Of a stretch of 64,000 nt of DNA, positions 10,636 through 22,991 are shown one piece after another. The notes beneath the pieces are model-generated. The model saw nothing but the letters and a program-made list of their open reading frames with translations. It was not told the origin of the DNA and ran no database searches. Origin of the DNA: Neonectria sp. B-13 (taxonomy: Eukaryota; Ascomycota; Sordariomycetes; Hypocreales; Nectriaceae); NCBI GenBank assembly GCA_002682825.1, contig NOKP01000037.1, positions 1-64,000 of the forward strand, read 5' to 3'. Position 1 is the first letter of the stretch, and every line of letters starts with the position of its first letter. A program made the position numbers and the translations under genes.

Positions 10636-11878
10636 AACGAGACAGTCTTTGTGTTTTGACGATAGAAATGGCCCATATTTTACACGCCGAGTGTATGCAC
10701 AGTTTCCCGCTCCTCGCTATGGAGCTGCTAAGGCTTTCTTCTGCTCATAATCAGCCTTGTCCATTAGTTCTAAGTATTAGTGGAGGTGGAAGGGGTGTTG
10801 TATACTCGGAGGACGGGCGGTTACGGTCATTTAAAAAGAACAAAAACAGAATAGGACCGGAACGGCGGCCAACCGGGAAAGAAGGTACTACACCGGAGCT
10901 TTCCCAGGATCTGATCGAGGGCGGCGGGCAGTTGGGAACCAGAGAAGCCTCGGCTTCTTAGCTTGGCTAAGTGAAAGCGAGTGGGGTCCTGTATTTCTTT
11001 TTTTTAAAGCTATGGTCGTATGGAGCTTAGGCTGCAACGAGTCGGCTCATGAGGGTATCGTGGGCCCCATCGCCACAGAATGATCCACAAACAGCCATCA
11101 AAAATTAAAAATTAAAGACATACAACAGCGAGGATTCCCCGGTCGTCACCGACCCGAGTACTAATTCGCCGCTTCTCAGCTTGACTAAGGGAGAGCGGAC
11201 GGGATCCCGTATTTTCTGAGAGCTATGGTCGTATGTGCTAAGTCTGCTTGACGATGCAGTAGATGAGGGAAAGGTTACCACAACCTAGAACAGCTTCAGC
11301 AGGTTCAGGTTAATGCCGAATTTAAGCCTGGTGGCAGTTTTTGGGGGCTCTAGAGGCAGTCAGTCATGAAGGGTAACGGCACATGGTAAGGTTGGCGGTG
11401 GATGCCTCGACACATTGTCCTGGAAGCCGACAACACGGCTGACAGCCAACTAGCTTGATCTCTTCCACATCTCAATAAGAATATTACACAAGTGGAGAAC
11501 TGCTATAACTCAACGCTTCATCTGCGTTATCCTCGGCTCCAACAACTCAAACTCCTTGTACCGACAGTTCCACTTGAGACAAGCGAGTTATCACAGATAA
11601 GGGCTCAAATGACACTCATTCTTATTACTATAATTGAAACGGAACATTAAAATCTGCACTACACTGAAAATCTGCCGGAGAGCTTGACTCCTGATTGCGA
11701 CTGCTCTGTTGGCGAAAATTGGCATCGGAAAAGCTTTTCCTTTTTGTCATAATCTTTTGTTTGGCCTCAGACCCTAAAATATCGATAATTACAGATGCTC
11801 AATGGTAACCGTATATCTACCTTGGCCATAAACGCACATTAACCTGCCTTCAGTTCGAGTTTTCTGACATGGTTCCAA
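10636..11878. other. Intergenic with a diverged duplication
   Basis: About 1.2 kb between two genes transcribed towards each other. It holds a roughly 90-bp diverged direct repeat (listed separately). No coding frame is supported. Confidence 0.5.
10950..11253 (+). repeat. Diverged ~90-bp direct repeat pair
   Basis: The segment at about 10950-11041 recurs at about 11168-11253. Both begin CKGCTTCT, share GCTTGRCTAAG and the exact 16-mer AGCTATGGTCGTATGT/G region, and end near GCNACGA. Most differences are transitions, with an 8-nt T-run gap. The copies may be fragments of a degraded transposable element; no terminal repeats or coding sequence remain to classify it. Confidence 0.65.
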
Positions 11879-14506
11879 CTAAGAAGATGAACCAAATAGG
11901 GGACCGCCAGCGTATATCGAGGTTGCTGGTTGAGAGCTTCCTCCGGCAGTTGAGAATAGCCCACCAGAACTTCCACTACTTGGAGCTGCAGTTGTGGGTG
12001 GAACGGGGAAAATCGAGGACCTAGACGACGTTTGGCGGCTTGAGTTCCCAAATAAGACTGAAGTATGAGATCCGAATGCCCCTTGGCCAGGCGATGCCGC
12101 TGAGCTGACAGAAGGGCCTGGCGATGTTCCGTTGGATGTCGAAGATTCTTTCCCTAAATGTAAGTGAGTATTTCTTCGGCCATTTAACAATAACTTACTC
12201 ATCAATGAAAATGGTCCCAGAGTTGACTGTTCGAACATGCCTGCTGAAGGGCGAGCTGTTTTACTAACATTAGTACCATAACTGCCTCTGTAAGCCTCAG
12301 CATCGACACGGACCTGTAATGTGCCTAGGTTTGTGTTGATGACATTTTTCCTTTCCATGACGTAGAATTTCAATCTCTTCTTCGAGTTGCTTCCTTCGAT
12401 TTTGGGTGTCCGCAGACTCGGCAGCCAGCTCTTCGAGTTCATTCTCAGACATGCCGTCTACTCTTGTTGGCGTCAAAATGTTCGAGACATCGCAAATAAG
12501 GCAGCTTTCGATGGCAAGATTAATGACGTTCTCAGTAAAGGTTCGTCGAGACATCTAAAAGAGTTAGCAAATAGATAGCAGCCCAAGAGGCACAAAAGCC
12601 ACTGTACCTCATAATAAGACTGCATCATGTCAATGACCTTGTCGGTACCAAACTCTCCATCGTCCAAATCCCTGGCACTGGAAATGGCCAGGTTGATCAC
12701 GTTGCGATTCAGCTTCTGCTTCGACTTCTCGTCAAACATGTCAGGATAATTCCTTTCCAGGTCGTCAACGAGCCGATTGGCGAAGCGATCCTGGATTTTT
12801 TGGGAGGCGATGCGATGGAAATCAGAGTCCAAAGGGAAGGCGTAGCCCTTGACATATGGACGAAGCAATTCTTCCAGCTTCTCGTGCAGAACTTTCTCCT
12901 TTCTGTCGAAGAATTTGTCGACGCAGTTGCGCAGAACGACCTCGGTCGCGATATTGCTTTCTGGTGGTCCCATGATATGGGTGAACACTTCATCAACAAA
13001 GGCCTTTGTGATGACGGTGATTTGGCTGACATGATACTCAGCGATCCTCATCCATGGCCCGGCCTGCTTCTGGAAGAGTTGAATCGCCAGGTCTTTGTTT
13101 GGCAGTCCAGGCAGCTCTCGACCCTGATTGTAAGACGCTTGCATTTGGAGCTCCTTTCTCAACTCCTCGGCGCTGATGCGAGTTGGGGACGGGAAATGAT
13201 AAGGATACCTTTGAAGGAAACTTTGGAGATGGGGTGGCGGTGGAGTGTCGAAGAAATCATTGAAGGCCCTTCGTGTCGGAGTCGAAGTAATAACTCTCGC
13301 CGATCCCTTGGTCGTCAAAACGTAGTCGAAAGCTCTGTTCAAATTCCGGAGCTGGGCACGCAACTTGCGGTCCTGGTTGTCCATGTCTCCGAAAAACGCA
13401 TCATTGTAGCGTCCGTCGATGCCATCTCGGGCAAGGCGTTGGAAGTCGCTGGCGATTGCAAGCAGAAACGATCTCTTCTCGCTCAGGCTCTTCCTGGGTT
13501 TTCCCAGCCGATCAAGCTCTCCCTGACGCTCTCTGAGCTTCTTCTCAATGTCGTCTATGACACCAGGGAGCGAGTTTCTGATATGATGAAAGAGCACCGT
13601 GCTCAGCTTTTTGCGGAGACTGGCGACGCCACGGTCCTCCTCAACCAGGTCTTTCCATGCTCCTGAACTGAAAAATTCGTTCTCGATATCGTCTCTCTCG
13701 TCCAGGTTGGCTTCATCCTCTGCCCTGTTGCGCAAGACGTGCCACCCAAGCTTCAGCTTATGTGCAGCTTCCTCGTTTTTAGCGACCTGGATGTACTTTC
13801 GCTCCTCTGAAAGCCCAGGCCGTATAAGATCCGGCTTAGTGATAACACCAATAGTTCTCTCCCTGGATGGGTCGTGCTCTTTGATTTTGCGGAGAGTGAT
13901 CTGACTTGCGAGTTGTTTGTTGGCAGTGATGACTGCCAGGATGATGCTGTTCTTTTGCTTCATGTAGCTGTCGACAATTTCATTCACAACCCCCATCCCT
14001 TTCAACGACTGGCTTTCGGTTTCAGTGTGAAAGAGACCCGGTAGATCAACGAGCGTCAATGGGTACATGTTGGGTCCTTCGATCTCCAACCGCAAGATAT
14101 CCTTGAAAAAGTCCCGGCCTGCAACATCAATGCCCATGCACTCTTTGGCCTCCTTGATGATGTCAGGCAAATCGCTCTCGGTGAAGCCGGTCCTCTCAAA
14201 CGACTTTGTGGGCTTCGAACTGTCGGCGAATTTAACGCTGACATCCACACGAGTCTCCGTTGCGTGGCGCAGGACGAGCTCGGTAGCAAATCGAGTGCAA
14301 ACACCGTCGTCGACCGGGAACCGTACGCGTGAGATGGCTTCAAGGACAGATGATTTCCCAGATGACTGTTCACCCACAACGATGAACTGAGGAAGATCGA
14401 CGATTTTTCCCACGCCGCGGGCACTCAGGCCGTCAATGGTGTCGTGTAGGGTACGAGTATCCTTTGTGTTGAGTTCGTCCATCGCCGTACCGATAGTGAC
14501 GTCCAT
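11879..14506 (-). CDS. Dynamin-superfamily GTPase with low-complexity tail
   Basis: A large GTPase of the dynamin/Mx-like group common in filamentous fungi, expected to remodel membranes by GTP-driven oligomers. Four exons: 14506-12608, 12554-12314, 12255-12199, 12153-11879 (introns 53, 58 and 45 nt; the second has a TACTAAT branch site), 823 aa. Motifs: G1 GEQSSGKSS (residue 45 on), G3 DLPG, G4 TKPD; then middle/stalk helices and a GTPase effector domain (RTFTENVINLAIESCLI, ENELEELAAESADTQ). After the effector domain is an added tail of about 100 residues rich in Ser, Gly and Phe (AFGSHTSVLFG, GGPLFGSSS). No pleckstrin-homology domain is seen. Met 14506 is preferred, though the frame opens to 14602. 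The role may be mitochondrial, vesicular or incompatibility-related; the sequence does not decide. Confidence 0.9.
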
Positions 14507-16902
14507 GGTGAATAGTATGGTGTTGGTGAATTCAGGAAATGTCTTGTTGCATGTATACAGACGTCTCAGGATCAGCTTTTCAACGTATCTATGCATGCTC
14601 ATCAGGTTGTATCACCATGGTAGTGAGTCTATGGAATAGGGGGTTGCATGCTCGCCCTCAGTGGGTCTGTGTTGGTTGTGTTGGTTGCACCCCTGTTACA
14701 ACTGCATGAGACCTTCCACCTTGGGTGAGCTTGGTTAGGCTTATCCGCTTCACGACATCTACTATTGGCTAGTCTAAGGAGAACCCAGGCTCAGCTGAAG
14801 TTCCGAAGGATTGCATAACCAACACACCGTTGCAGTCTTCGGAGGGGTTGCCGTATTCGGATTCAAATGACGAGTGGCACGGACAGTGTAGCTATCTCGC
14901 GGGTCTAAGTTGGAACACTCAGAAATTACCTGTCTCCATAAGTGCATTTCAGCTTCCAAAGGAAGAGTAGCTTAATCCCCGCTGCTTCTTGATATTGTGG
15001 TCTGATATGTTCAAGGACATTTATGTCTGCCGTATGTTCCGATCATCCCTTCCCTAAAAGTGCAAACGAGATCTTGATTGAAGGGACATCTGCTGAACCA
15101 GCGAGCTTAGGAGCCCCATGAAACAAAGTTATTTCCACATCATTGCAAGGGTCCCTCTCAGCGATCGGCAATTTGCTAATAATGAACATAGTAAGCAATT
15201 CACCATTCTCTATACTAAGTCAATCCGTTACTGGGTTTCTTTCTTTGTAGTATTACGCAAGGATCAACGTGGTACTCACTTTTGCTTCGTTCTGTGCAGC
15301 CTTGATTGCGCCTTGCCTCCTATCTCCCCCTTTGTTCAAGTGTTCTCTAGCCTGATGGACGATTTCCCAATTTGAACAGCCTCAAATGATGCCCAACCAG
15401 CTTACTGTACTTCTTATTTGCCTTGCTCATCTGGTCACGTATCAACTTGCTTCTTTAAGCAGGACTCGCAGCATACTAGCTATCCTCTGAGTCGCGTCTC
15501 CTGAATGTTGTGGTTGGAATTATCTTCTAGTAGATTGTGCAAGCTAGCGAAGCAAGCCCAGTTAACGCTCTCCTTCTTGACTCTGACATGGGTGTCCAGT
15601 GAATTATCATTGGCCGAAATGTGCTGAAAGAAGTACCCCTTCCACCACAAAATGCTCTGCTGGCTTCAATGCAGCTATTTTTTTGTCTCAATGTGGCTGC
15701 AACAATCGAGGATACAGTCTAAGCCGTAGGCCAGTTTGTTTCAGGCATCAGCAGCAATGCACGAGACGGAAGCGGGGCAAATTAGAGACAAGGCTGCGCA
15801 AAAACGACAACAATGTTTCTGTGAGTCGAGTCCTATTTTCATGTCAGTTAGTATCTTGACAAAGCGGCCTCATTTCTGAGGCTTTAGACGTTAGGTGTGC
15901 GTAAACCTTTTCTTAAAGACAGTAATTAGACATGCCAGTGTGTAGCTAAAAATAAAAGAGAAGACGAAAGTGCCACTGTTACGTACCGTTGTGGCACTAT
16001 AGGGTAGGTAGTTGCGCCTGTCTTCACTCTTCACTACAGTGTGTTTGCGGCGGTGAGCTAGACACCCATCATCAGGTTTACGGGACAGGGCCAAGACGGG
16101 ACGAGCATTGGGTGAAAGTTATTGCTAGGATATTCATATAGATCAGACATCTACAAAATGGGAGTTTGTCAATTCTATAGTAGCCGGGGACACTGTTCAA
16201 AACGGACGATAGAAGAAACACGAATGTTCCTGCTGCCACAATCTAGAGTGGTGGCTCATGATGTTTTACTAGATCATGTTCACCTCGGCCCGTCCTTGAG
16301 CCAGTTAAGGTCATGCCGCCAGAGAGGTCAGAGAGGTGGCAGAGAATGATGGATGGAACAAGTTCAGCCTCAGGCTTCAGTGGACCCTCGCTGAAATTTT
16401 CACCGGTCACGTGGATGGTCACGGATACAGCTAGCGTCATTCTGGCTCAATCCTCCATAAAAGAAACTTCTCCCGCGCTGCGAAAAAAAAAGATCTCTTC
16501 TTCTCCCTACATCAGTTAGGGTTAATACTTCACCATGTGTTTTATTAATTCAACGGCGGCTCCGCTTTGCGGCTTGCTGAGGGTTATCCCGATCTCTTTG
16601 GATCTCCTTCCGTTCCCGGCCACCCAGATTGAAGAGACTGCTCTCCTACCAGCCGCTAACAACCTTCGGGGTTTTCGACTGTGGGGTAGTCTCGACATTT
16701 CTTTTGTTGGAATCTTTGTTTTTAGTATCTAGATATCTTGTGTGTTGTAAAACTGCCTGAGTCAAGCGGACCAGCTGGCTAGCTGCTTGGACTCTTGCTC
16801 TGATTAAACGGGAGTGCATTGTCTGAAAACTCTGCATCCTGGATCTCAAAGCCGATCTCGCTTGATATGGCAATCTTCTTCGCCTTGGCGTTGGCAGACC
16901 CA
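14507..16902. other. Gene-poor intergenic region
   Basis: About 2.4 kb. The right part (16500-16902) is the 3' flank of the transporter gene. Small open frames on both strands lack motifs, splice logic or compositional bias. No RNA gene or repeat was recognised. Confidence 0.45.
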
Positions 16903-18587
16903 TCAGAGATCCTCCTTTGTCTTCTCGTCTGTAACCTGAGCTTCTGGACGGAAGTCCTTGAACTTGCGCGCCGGGATGGCCTTCATGAACATCTCGTCCA
17001 GCTCCTCATACGTACGACCCGCCGTCTCAGGAAGCTCAAACCACAGGTACACCAAGCTCAAAACGCTGCACCCACCAAACACAAAAGCTACCTTCGCTCC
17101 GAGGTTAGCCTTATCTGGGTTGAACAGATACGGGAGCACAAAGCTCCACATCATGTTGAGTCCGTTGACAACGGCCAACCCGATGCCCACTGTTTTGGCC
17201 CGAAGTCGTGACGTTGAGACTTCGGCGAGGACGGTGAATGCAACGGCACCAATCGAGAGGTTGTACATCCAACAGTACAGAAGGATGAACGCCACTGTCG
17301 CTTCAACTGCTTTCGTGTTGGTAGTCGCCGTGGCACATCCTCCCATGGCAAGCAAGATGACCGTCAAGGCGAGGAGTCCGTAAAACGTCAGGTTACGTCG
17401 GCCGACTCGGTCGACAAAGTACCATGACATGATGCTGCCAACCATCGAGACGACCTGTTGCACGATCTGAAGCGTAAAACTCTTCTGGGCGCTGTAGCCT
17501 GCAAGCTGCATGTAGTAGGTAGCGTAGCTCGCCGCAAACGTGATTCCGGAAAAGGCTTGCATGCACTTGGGTGCAACGCTGATACAAGTACGGCGTAGAT
17601 TGGTTGCCCGGAAACACTCAAGATAGGTGACACCTTCCGTCTCGGCTCGGACCTTTTCGAGTGTCTGCTTGATAAGAGAGAGTCTCTTATAGCCGTCTTC
17701 GCCGCGGTACCCTAGCAGCTCGAGACTTCGAAGCGCAGCGCTGTCGCGGTCCTTGGACACAAGCCACCAAGGAGACTCGGGCATGAAGAAGATGAAGGGC
17801 GTGACGACGAAGGCGAATCCGAACTGCGCACAGAACACGGCTCGATATGCCCAGCGGGTCGGGAGAGTGCCGGTGTTTTTCACGATCAACGCCGAGACAA
17901 GGGGTCCCAGGGTGTATGAGAAGCCTACCAAGCATGTGGCTACTCCTCGGAATGCTAACGGCGCAATCTGTCATCAGGTCAGCAAAGGTCAATCATGATG
18001 GTGAAGGTGGACGAACCTCTCCAATGTAGCTCACGCAAACAGTAGCAATGCAGCCAGTGGCGAACCCATTGAGGAATTTGCCTCCAAAAAAGAGCTCATT
18101 TGTCGTTGCAACAAACTCTATTGCAATGGCAGCGTAGCTCACCACAAGTGCCGCTTGGAGCATAAGTTTTCGCCCAAACTTGTCAGCAAGATATCCACCA
18201 CCAAGACATCCAAAGATGGCACTATTACTTGTCAGTCCGAGCCACCACATAATACCACTGCAATAGATAGTGCACTTACGAGGCCATGGGCGCACCACTA
18301 AAGGCCGACTGCCAGTTTGCGTGCAACACGTAGGTGCCATCATGCAGATAGCCGAAATCCTCTCGGAAGCGTGGAATTCCAAGAATATTGCCGGATGCTT
18401 GGTTCTCGAAGCTCACCAGCAAGACATACCACACGGCAAAGATGATCCAGGCACACGCTCTCGGATAGCGGCGCAAGGACTCGAGCTTTCCCATCTCATG
18501 CTCTTGTTGATTGCCTAAGCGAGCGAGGTGATTGTCTACTCCCATCGTCTCGACCTGTTCATCCGCAGTATCTCGAGGAGGATTCAT
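16903..18587 (-). CDS. MFS sugar transporter, alpha-glucoside permease type
   Basis: A 12-helix sugar:proton symporter of the major facilitator superfamily, plasma membrane. Three exons: 18587-18280, 18221-18017, 17967-16903 (introns 58 and 49 nt with CTGAC branch sites), 525 aa. Family marks in order: GGGYLADKFGRK loop between helices 2 and 3, YIGEIAPLAFRG at the second splice join, PESPWWLV after helix 6, WYFVDRVGRRNL, and a PETAGRTYEELDEMF end. The long hydrophilic N-terminus and the loop with TYLECFRATNLRRTCI resemble fungal maltose/alpha-glucoside permeases. Substrate is inferred. It is divergent from the DUF1593 gene, and its promoter has three CreA-type matches, which fits a glucose-repressed uptake gene. 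Confidence 0.9.
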
Positions 18588-18738
18588 GTTTTCTCAAGCG
18601 GATGATGACAAGGCCCCTAGGAAACACTGGTCAGAAGAGTGAGTCGCAATTGACGAAGATGTGTGAGATGTCTCGAACAGCTGCGGAATCTACCTCATCT
18701 TTAAATGCTGTGGGCTTTTAGTTGACTTCAAACTTGAC

Positions 18739-18789
18739 CTGGGGAATAACGCGGGGTGCTCCAATCACAGGCTTCGATATTTGCCCCGG
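18739..18789. promoter_or_regulatory. Cluster of three CreA-type motifs
   Basis: CTGGGG (18739-18744, +), GCGGGG (18751-18756, +) and CCGGGG (18784-18789, -) all match SYGGRG. They lie 150-200 bp before the transporter start codon and on the promoter side shared with the DUF1593 gene. Function is inferred from the known CreA consensus. Confidence 0.4.
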
Positions 18790-19544
18790 AGCTTAGAATT
18801 GCCTATCTGGGCGCCGTTCGTGGTAGCCATCTGATCAGCAACACTAACCCCAGCCATCCCCAACATTAAGCAGGGAATAAGACGGATCGTCTCTCATGTT
18901 ACTGTATTGGGCCGTTTGCCAAGTGAAGTCTTACGATCACAGTACTCACGCGGGATTTTCACTGCTCCATCGCTTGCGCAGGAACAAGGGAGGATTTGCG
19001 TTCGGGTCGAGTTTCCCTTCTAGGTAGTGGTACGGACTGTACATTGTGCCTTGTTGCTGGTGACATCCATCTCGAAGCTTTGATGAAATGGCAGCACTAT
19101 GGTATATCCGACCTCTATCAATTCAGCTACACCAAGGTGACGGCGTGCATTGGAGTTGGGTGATTCTTTTACATCGTAATTCCAGTATCAATGTGTCGCA
19201 CACCAGGCGCAGACATTTATCCCCGATTGAATACAGCGCTTCACCCTCTCCTCTATCCCTTGCTTATTCCATGAGCCATTTTTTCACGTCCATAATCACT
19301 ATTAACGAGTCCAACCTAACTTTAGAAGCGCTGAGATATTCCCAATCGGCAGGAAACGGCTCGAGTCATGTTTGACGAAGATTCGGCCCACCAGCCGAAG
19401 AGCAAAAGCGTAAACTACATCCTGAGTAGCAATCCTGACACAAAAAAGTGGGCTGCATGGTTAGACTTCCTTAAGACTCGTTAAGCCATAGTTATGCGTG
19501 TCTTCATGCGTCAGATGTGGAACTCTTGATGGGGCTGCGGTGAA

Positions 19545-19606
19545 TCTCAATGAGGAAATATTAAGCATCCCGGCCTCTCAATGAGGAAACATTAAGCATC
19601 CCGGCC
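19545..19606 (+). repeat. 31-bp tandem duplication in promoter
   Basis: Copies at 19545-19575 and 19576-19606 are identical except for one T/C difference; each ends in ATTAAGCATCCCGGCC. The array ends 115 bp before the DUF1593 start codon, so the duplicated GCATCCCGGCC box could be a regulator site. A third weak partial similarity (TGTTAAGTACGCC) follows near 19626. Confidence 0.9.
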
Positions 19607-19721
19607 GAGTTCCATGTTGCAAAATGTTAAGTACGCCTTTCTGCTGCTGAAGCGGTCTGATTCTTAAGAACCCCCCTGTTCTGTCATCTAAACAGATACT
19701 TCCTTACCATTAACGCCAAGC

Positions 19722-21221
19722 ATGTCACAAACACACACCCCGGCTTCGAAGTTGCAGCAGTTCCCAAACAAGCCACGGGTTTTTGTCCTCTCAGACATAT
19801 CAAACGAGCCAGATGATGCCGAGTCTCTGGTTCGTTATCTAACTTATGCGAACCAATTTGTTACCGAGGGCCTTGTGCCAACAACTTCGGTATGGCTTCG
19901 AGACAAAACATGTCCGGAGGAAATGCACAGAATCGTGGACGGATACGCAGCTGCTGTGGGTAACTTGAATGCACACGCACATCCACTGCACCAATACCCT
20001 CCAGCAGACTACATTCGAAGTCTGATTCGGCCCGGTGCTCCGGTAAGTCCACACTTTGCCAGCGTAGGGAGAATAGTCCTAACAATATTCACTTAGGTAT
20101 ATGGCATGGCAGCGGTAGGCGACGACGTTGCGCTCAGTGAGGGCGGCAAGCTACTTCAAGAAAGGATTGAAGCATCTAAACTCCTACCTGAGCCGCTTTG
20201 GATCTTATGCTGGGGTGGTACCAACGTGCTAGCACAAGTTCTCTACAAGATTCGACGAGAATATGATGCCACCACGGCAGCTGCACTGCGATCAAAGATA
20301 AGAGTATACGCCATCTCCGATCAGGACGATACTTCAGCATGGATCAGAAGAGAATTTCCAGAGATATTCTACATATCATCGATTCATGCCTGGAATCAAT
20401 ATGGACTAGCCACGTGGGCCGGCATATCAGGGGAGACACATTACGGCTTCGACCAAGGCGGACCGGATGGCACAAAAATCAGCAAGGCGTGGGTGAAAGA
20501 CAACATCCAAACTGGGCCTTTGGGGGCCACCTACCCAGATCCCGAGTTTGTCTTCGAAGGCGACACGCCGACCTTCCTTTACCTGATTCAAAACGGGCTT
20601 GGGTCTCGAGAACACCCGCATTATGGGTCCTGGGGCGGGCGGTACGCCATGACGGATCCAAGTGACCAAGTAAACCATTACGGCGACTCCGCCGATAGAG
20701 TCAAGGGCTTGGACGGTAGGATATACAAGTCGAACCAAGCAACCATCTGGCGCTGGAGAGACTCGTTTCAAAATGACTTTGCTGCCAGGATCCAGTGGTC
20801 CATGACTGATGACTTTTCCAAGGTCAATCATCACCCAGTCGTGGCATTGGGTCAAGACTACAGCCCAGAACCCCTTGAGATGGAAGTTCGTGCAGGGAAT
20901 TCGATCATACTAGATGCTTCGCGGTCTTATGACCCCGACGGAGACGAGTTGACGTTTCGTTGGTTTCAATACGAGGAACCAAGCATCGACGTCTGGAGTG
21001 CACACAAGTGGGCTGCCAAGGTTGAGATCAAGGGTCTGAACAGCGAGCAGTCCAAGGTCGAGATTCAAACTCCATCGGCGGATGTATCATGTGTCGAATT
21101 CAGGACGTGGAAACCCCTCGACCGGGGACAGGTTCTGCATGTAGTGTTGGAAGTTAAGGATAGCGGTACCCCACAACTAACGACCTACCGCCGGATATTG
21201 ATCCAGGCGGTTCGGGGATAA
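19722..21221 (+). CDS. DUF1593-family, nucleoside-hydrolase-like protein
   Basis: Two exons (19722-20042, 20097-21221; 54-nt intron) give 481 aa without a signal peptide. The N-terminal two thirds fit the DUF1593 family (sometimes annotated cellulose-binding), whose fold is related to inosine/uridine nucleoside hydrolases. VLSDISNEPDDAES near residue 25 resembles the Ca-binding Asp cluster of that fold. Further marks are LWILCWGGTNVLAQ, YAISDQDDT, GDTPTFLYLIQNGLG and YGSWGGRY. The C-terminal 110 residues look like a beta-sandwich (ILDASRSYDPDGDELTFRW, DVSCVEFRTW). The reaction is not established; hydrolysis of a glycoside or N-riboside is a guess. Being divergent from an MFS sugar transporter suggests use of an imported glycoside inside the cell. 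Confidence 0.85.
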
Positions 21222-22424
21222 ATGTTTCATCTTTGATGTTTACCATTAGGAGGGTAATCTTGGAGGATAGACTGCTGTCACATTACCTTGGACAACTCCT
21301 TGACCAGCAACATTTGATGGTACTACACAGGCGAAGACACTAGAGCAGCTGGAACTGTTTTCCCTTTCAACTGCGAGCAGTCCTCTTGGGCTACTTCGGT
21401 TCCTCTTTTCATAACACGACGGCGATGGCCTCTTTCTTCACGGAGTCAGGAATTGACTGAAGGACAAGATGCACAGGGCGTTAGTTTTGCTAGAGTAAGA
21501 TCTGGCTTGCTCTCTGGGATATAGCTGCCCTGCCGTTAGGTTATAGCGGCTTGCCATACTGCTGAGTGATACGCAATTGAGATGTCATATTGCTGGCTTC
21601 TCTACTACAACCAACCTCACGACTCATTCCATCAAGGGATTTATGAATGATGTAATAAAAGGCCATTCAGAAAATGAGACAATGCAAGGAGCTGAAGGAC
21701 AAAATAAGATAGCCACTATCTCCGTATCCGTCGTATTAGCGTGTCTTGACAGTTATGTCACCTAATCTCGAGAGTGGTTTGCCCGATGATTCGCCGATAG
21801 CTGGCCTGGAAACGGGCTTATCGGCAATCAACAAAATGGATTGATCGCGAACCACACAGTGCCAGGAGAACGCACGACACGAAGATACACACACGTCACC
21901 AACGCCCACTATACAATGCAAGCATGGCTCAATTCCCTTCCCAGTTCATGAGCTGTGCATGTATCAGAGAGAAGGGCTTATCTAAGTTGCTCTCCATATC
22001 TTGCTGCTTCTAGCCAGCGGGAGACGTGGCGTCTTGCCTAGTTTCCTGCTTGCTCTACACCCAGAGCTCCCCTCGTCTAGTCATGTTTGTAGCATGACAC
22101 CCATGGCAATGCCAACCACAACGATGCAGGCTTTTGTTGAGAAGACATCAACTATTGCTTCTTCGGCAGTGTCAAGCAAGTTTCTTATGTCATCCACAAA
22201 TTGCGCTACTCTCTCTGAGACCTGTTTCCATGCTAAAGTCTGACAAGGGTCATGTGACAAAATCTCGTATTTCTTCAGGAACTCGAATATGTCTGACTGT
22301 GAACAAAATTTCTCTCGTTTATGTTGTGTTTCCTCAACCTTGGCCAAAAGACCTTACTACCAAAGCCATCAGTGTTGATAACCTCAATAAGCTACTACAC
22401 GGAGCATCCAGTGAATCCAAGAAT
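21222..22424. other. Intergenic, nothing recognised
   Basis: About 1.2 kb. It holds the DUF1593 3' flank and the GNAT promoter. The GNAT frame is open back to 22134 but the extension has no homologous look and starts without ATG support. Confidence 0.45.
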
Positions 22425-22991
22425 ATGACGAACAGCAGCAAAGAAAAAAGCGCCATCGCCATCCGGTTCCCTTCGCCGGACAGTGCAAATGACGCGACAC
22501 TCACCTCCGCTCTCGCCACCATTGTCAATACGGTCTATCATTGGGCTGAGGGTGACATCTTCCTGCCCTCGTATCAACGCACCTCCCCTGCCGAAATTGC
22601 TCAACTCCTTCGCGACGGTCAACTGGCGGTTGCTTTCCTCAACAGCACCGACGAACCTGTTGGCTGCATCCTTACCAAGCTTCTAACTCCCGAGCGCGGC
22701 GACTTCGGCATGCTGGCACTCGACGAACAGCACAGAGGGACGGGGTTGGGTCGGCAAATGGTTGTTTTTGCCGAGGATGAATGCCGCAGGCGTGGATGCA
22801 CCATCATGCAGCTGGAGCTGATCGCGCCTACAACCTTCAAGCACGCTGGAAAGCAAAGGATGGAGGGCTGGTATACGAGAATGGGTTATACGATTGTCAA
22901 GCTTGGAAGCTTCAACGACGAGTACCCAGAATTGGGCAAGATTCTCGTAGGACCCGTCGAGTACAAGATCTTTGAGAAGAGTCTCGTCTAG
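22425..22991 (+). CDS. GNAT-family N-acetyltransferase
   Basis: A single-exon 188-aa acetyltransferase of the GCN5-related family, cytosolic. The acetyl-CoA-binding motif A is clear: GMLALDEQHRGTGLGRQMV, with RGTGLG from residue 104 on as the Q/RxxGxG/A pyrophosphate loop. It is followed by a helix (FAEDECRRRG) and motif B-like QLELIAP, then WYTRMGYTIV near the C-terminus. Met 22425 is the first ATG followed by a conserved beta1/alpha1 segment (AIRFPSPDSAND). Substrate unknown; small-molecule amine or peptide acetylation is equally possible. No operon-like partner is evident. Confidence 0.88.
   Translation: MTNSSKEKSAIAIRFPSPDSANDATLTSALATIVNTVYHWAEGDIFLPSYQRTSPAEIAQLLRDGQLAVAFLNSTDEPVGCILTKLLTPERGDFGMLALDEQHRGTGLGRQMVVFAEDECRRRGCTIMQLELIAPTTFKHAGKQRMEGWYTRMGYTIVKLGSFNDEYPELGKILVGPVEYKIFEKSLV

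Larger units (their letters stand above)
18588..19721. other. Shared divergent promoter region
   Basis: The 1.13-kb gap between transporter and DUF1593 start codons. It contains the CreA-type cluster and a 31-bp tandem duplication, each listed separately. No coding frame is supported. Confidence 0.55.

Noticed and set aside
12800..13666. Long + strand frame (288 codons)
   Set aside because: It is antisense to the GTPase stalk exon of the dynamin-like gene, has no motif, and reflects codon bias of the real gene.
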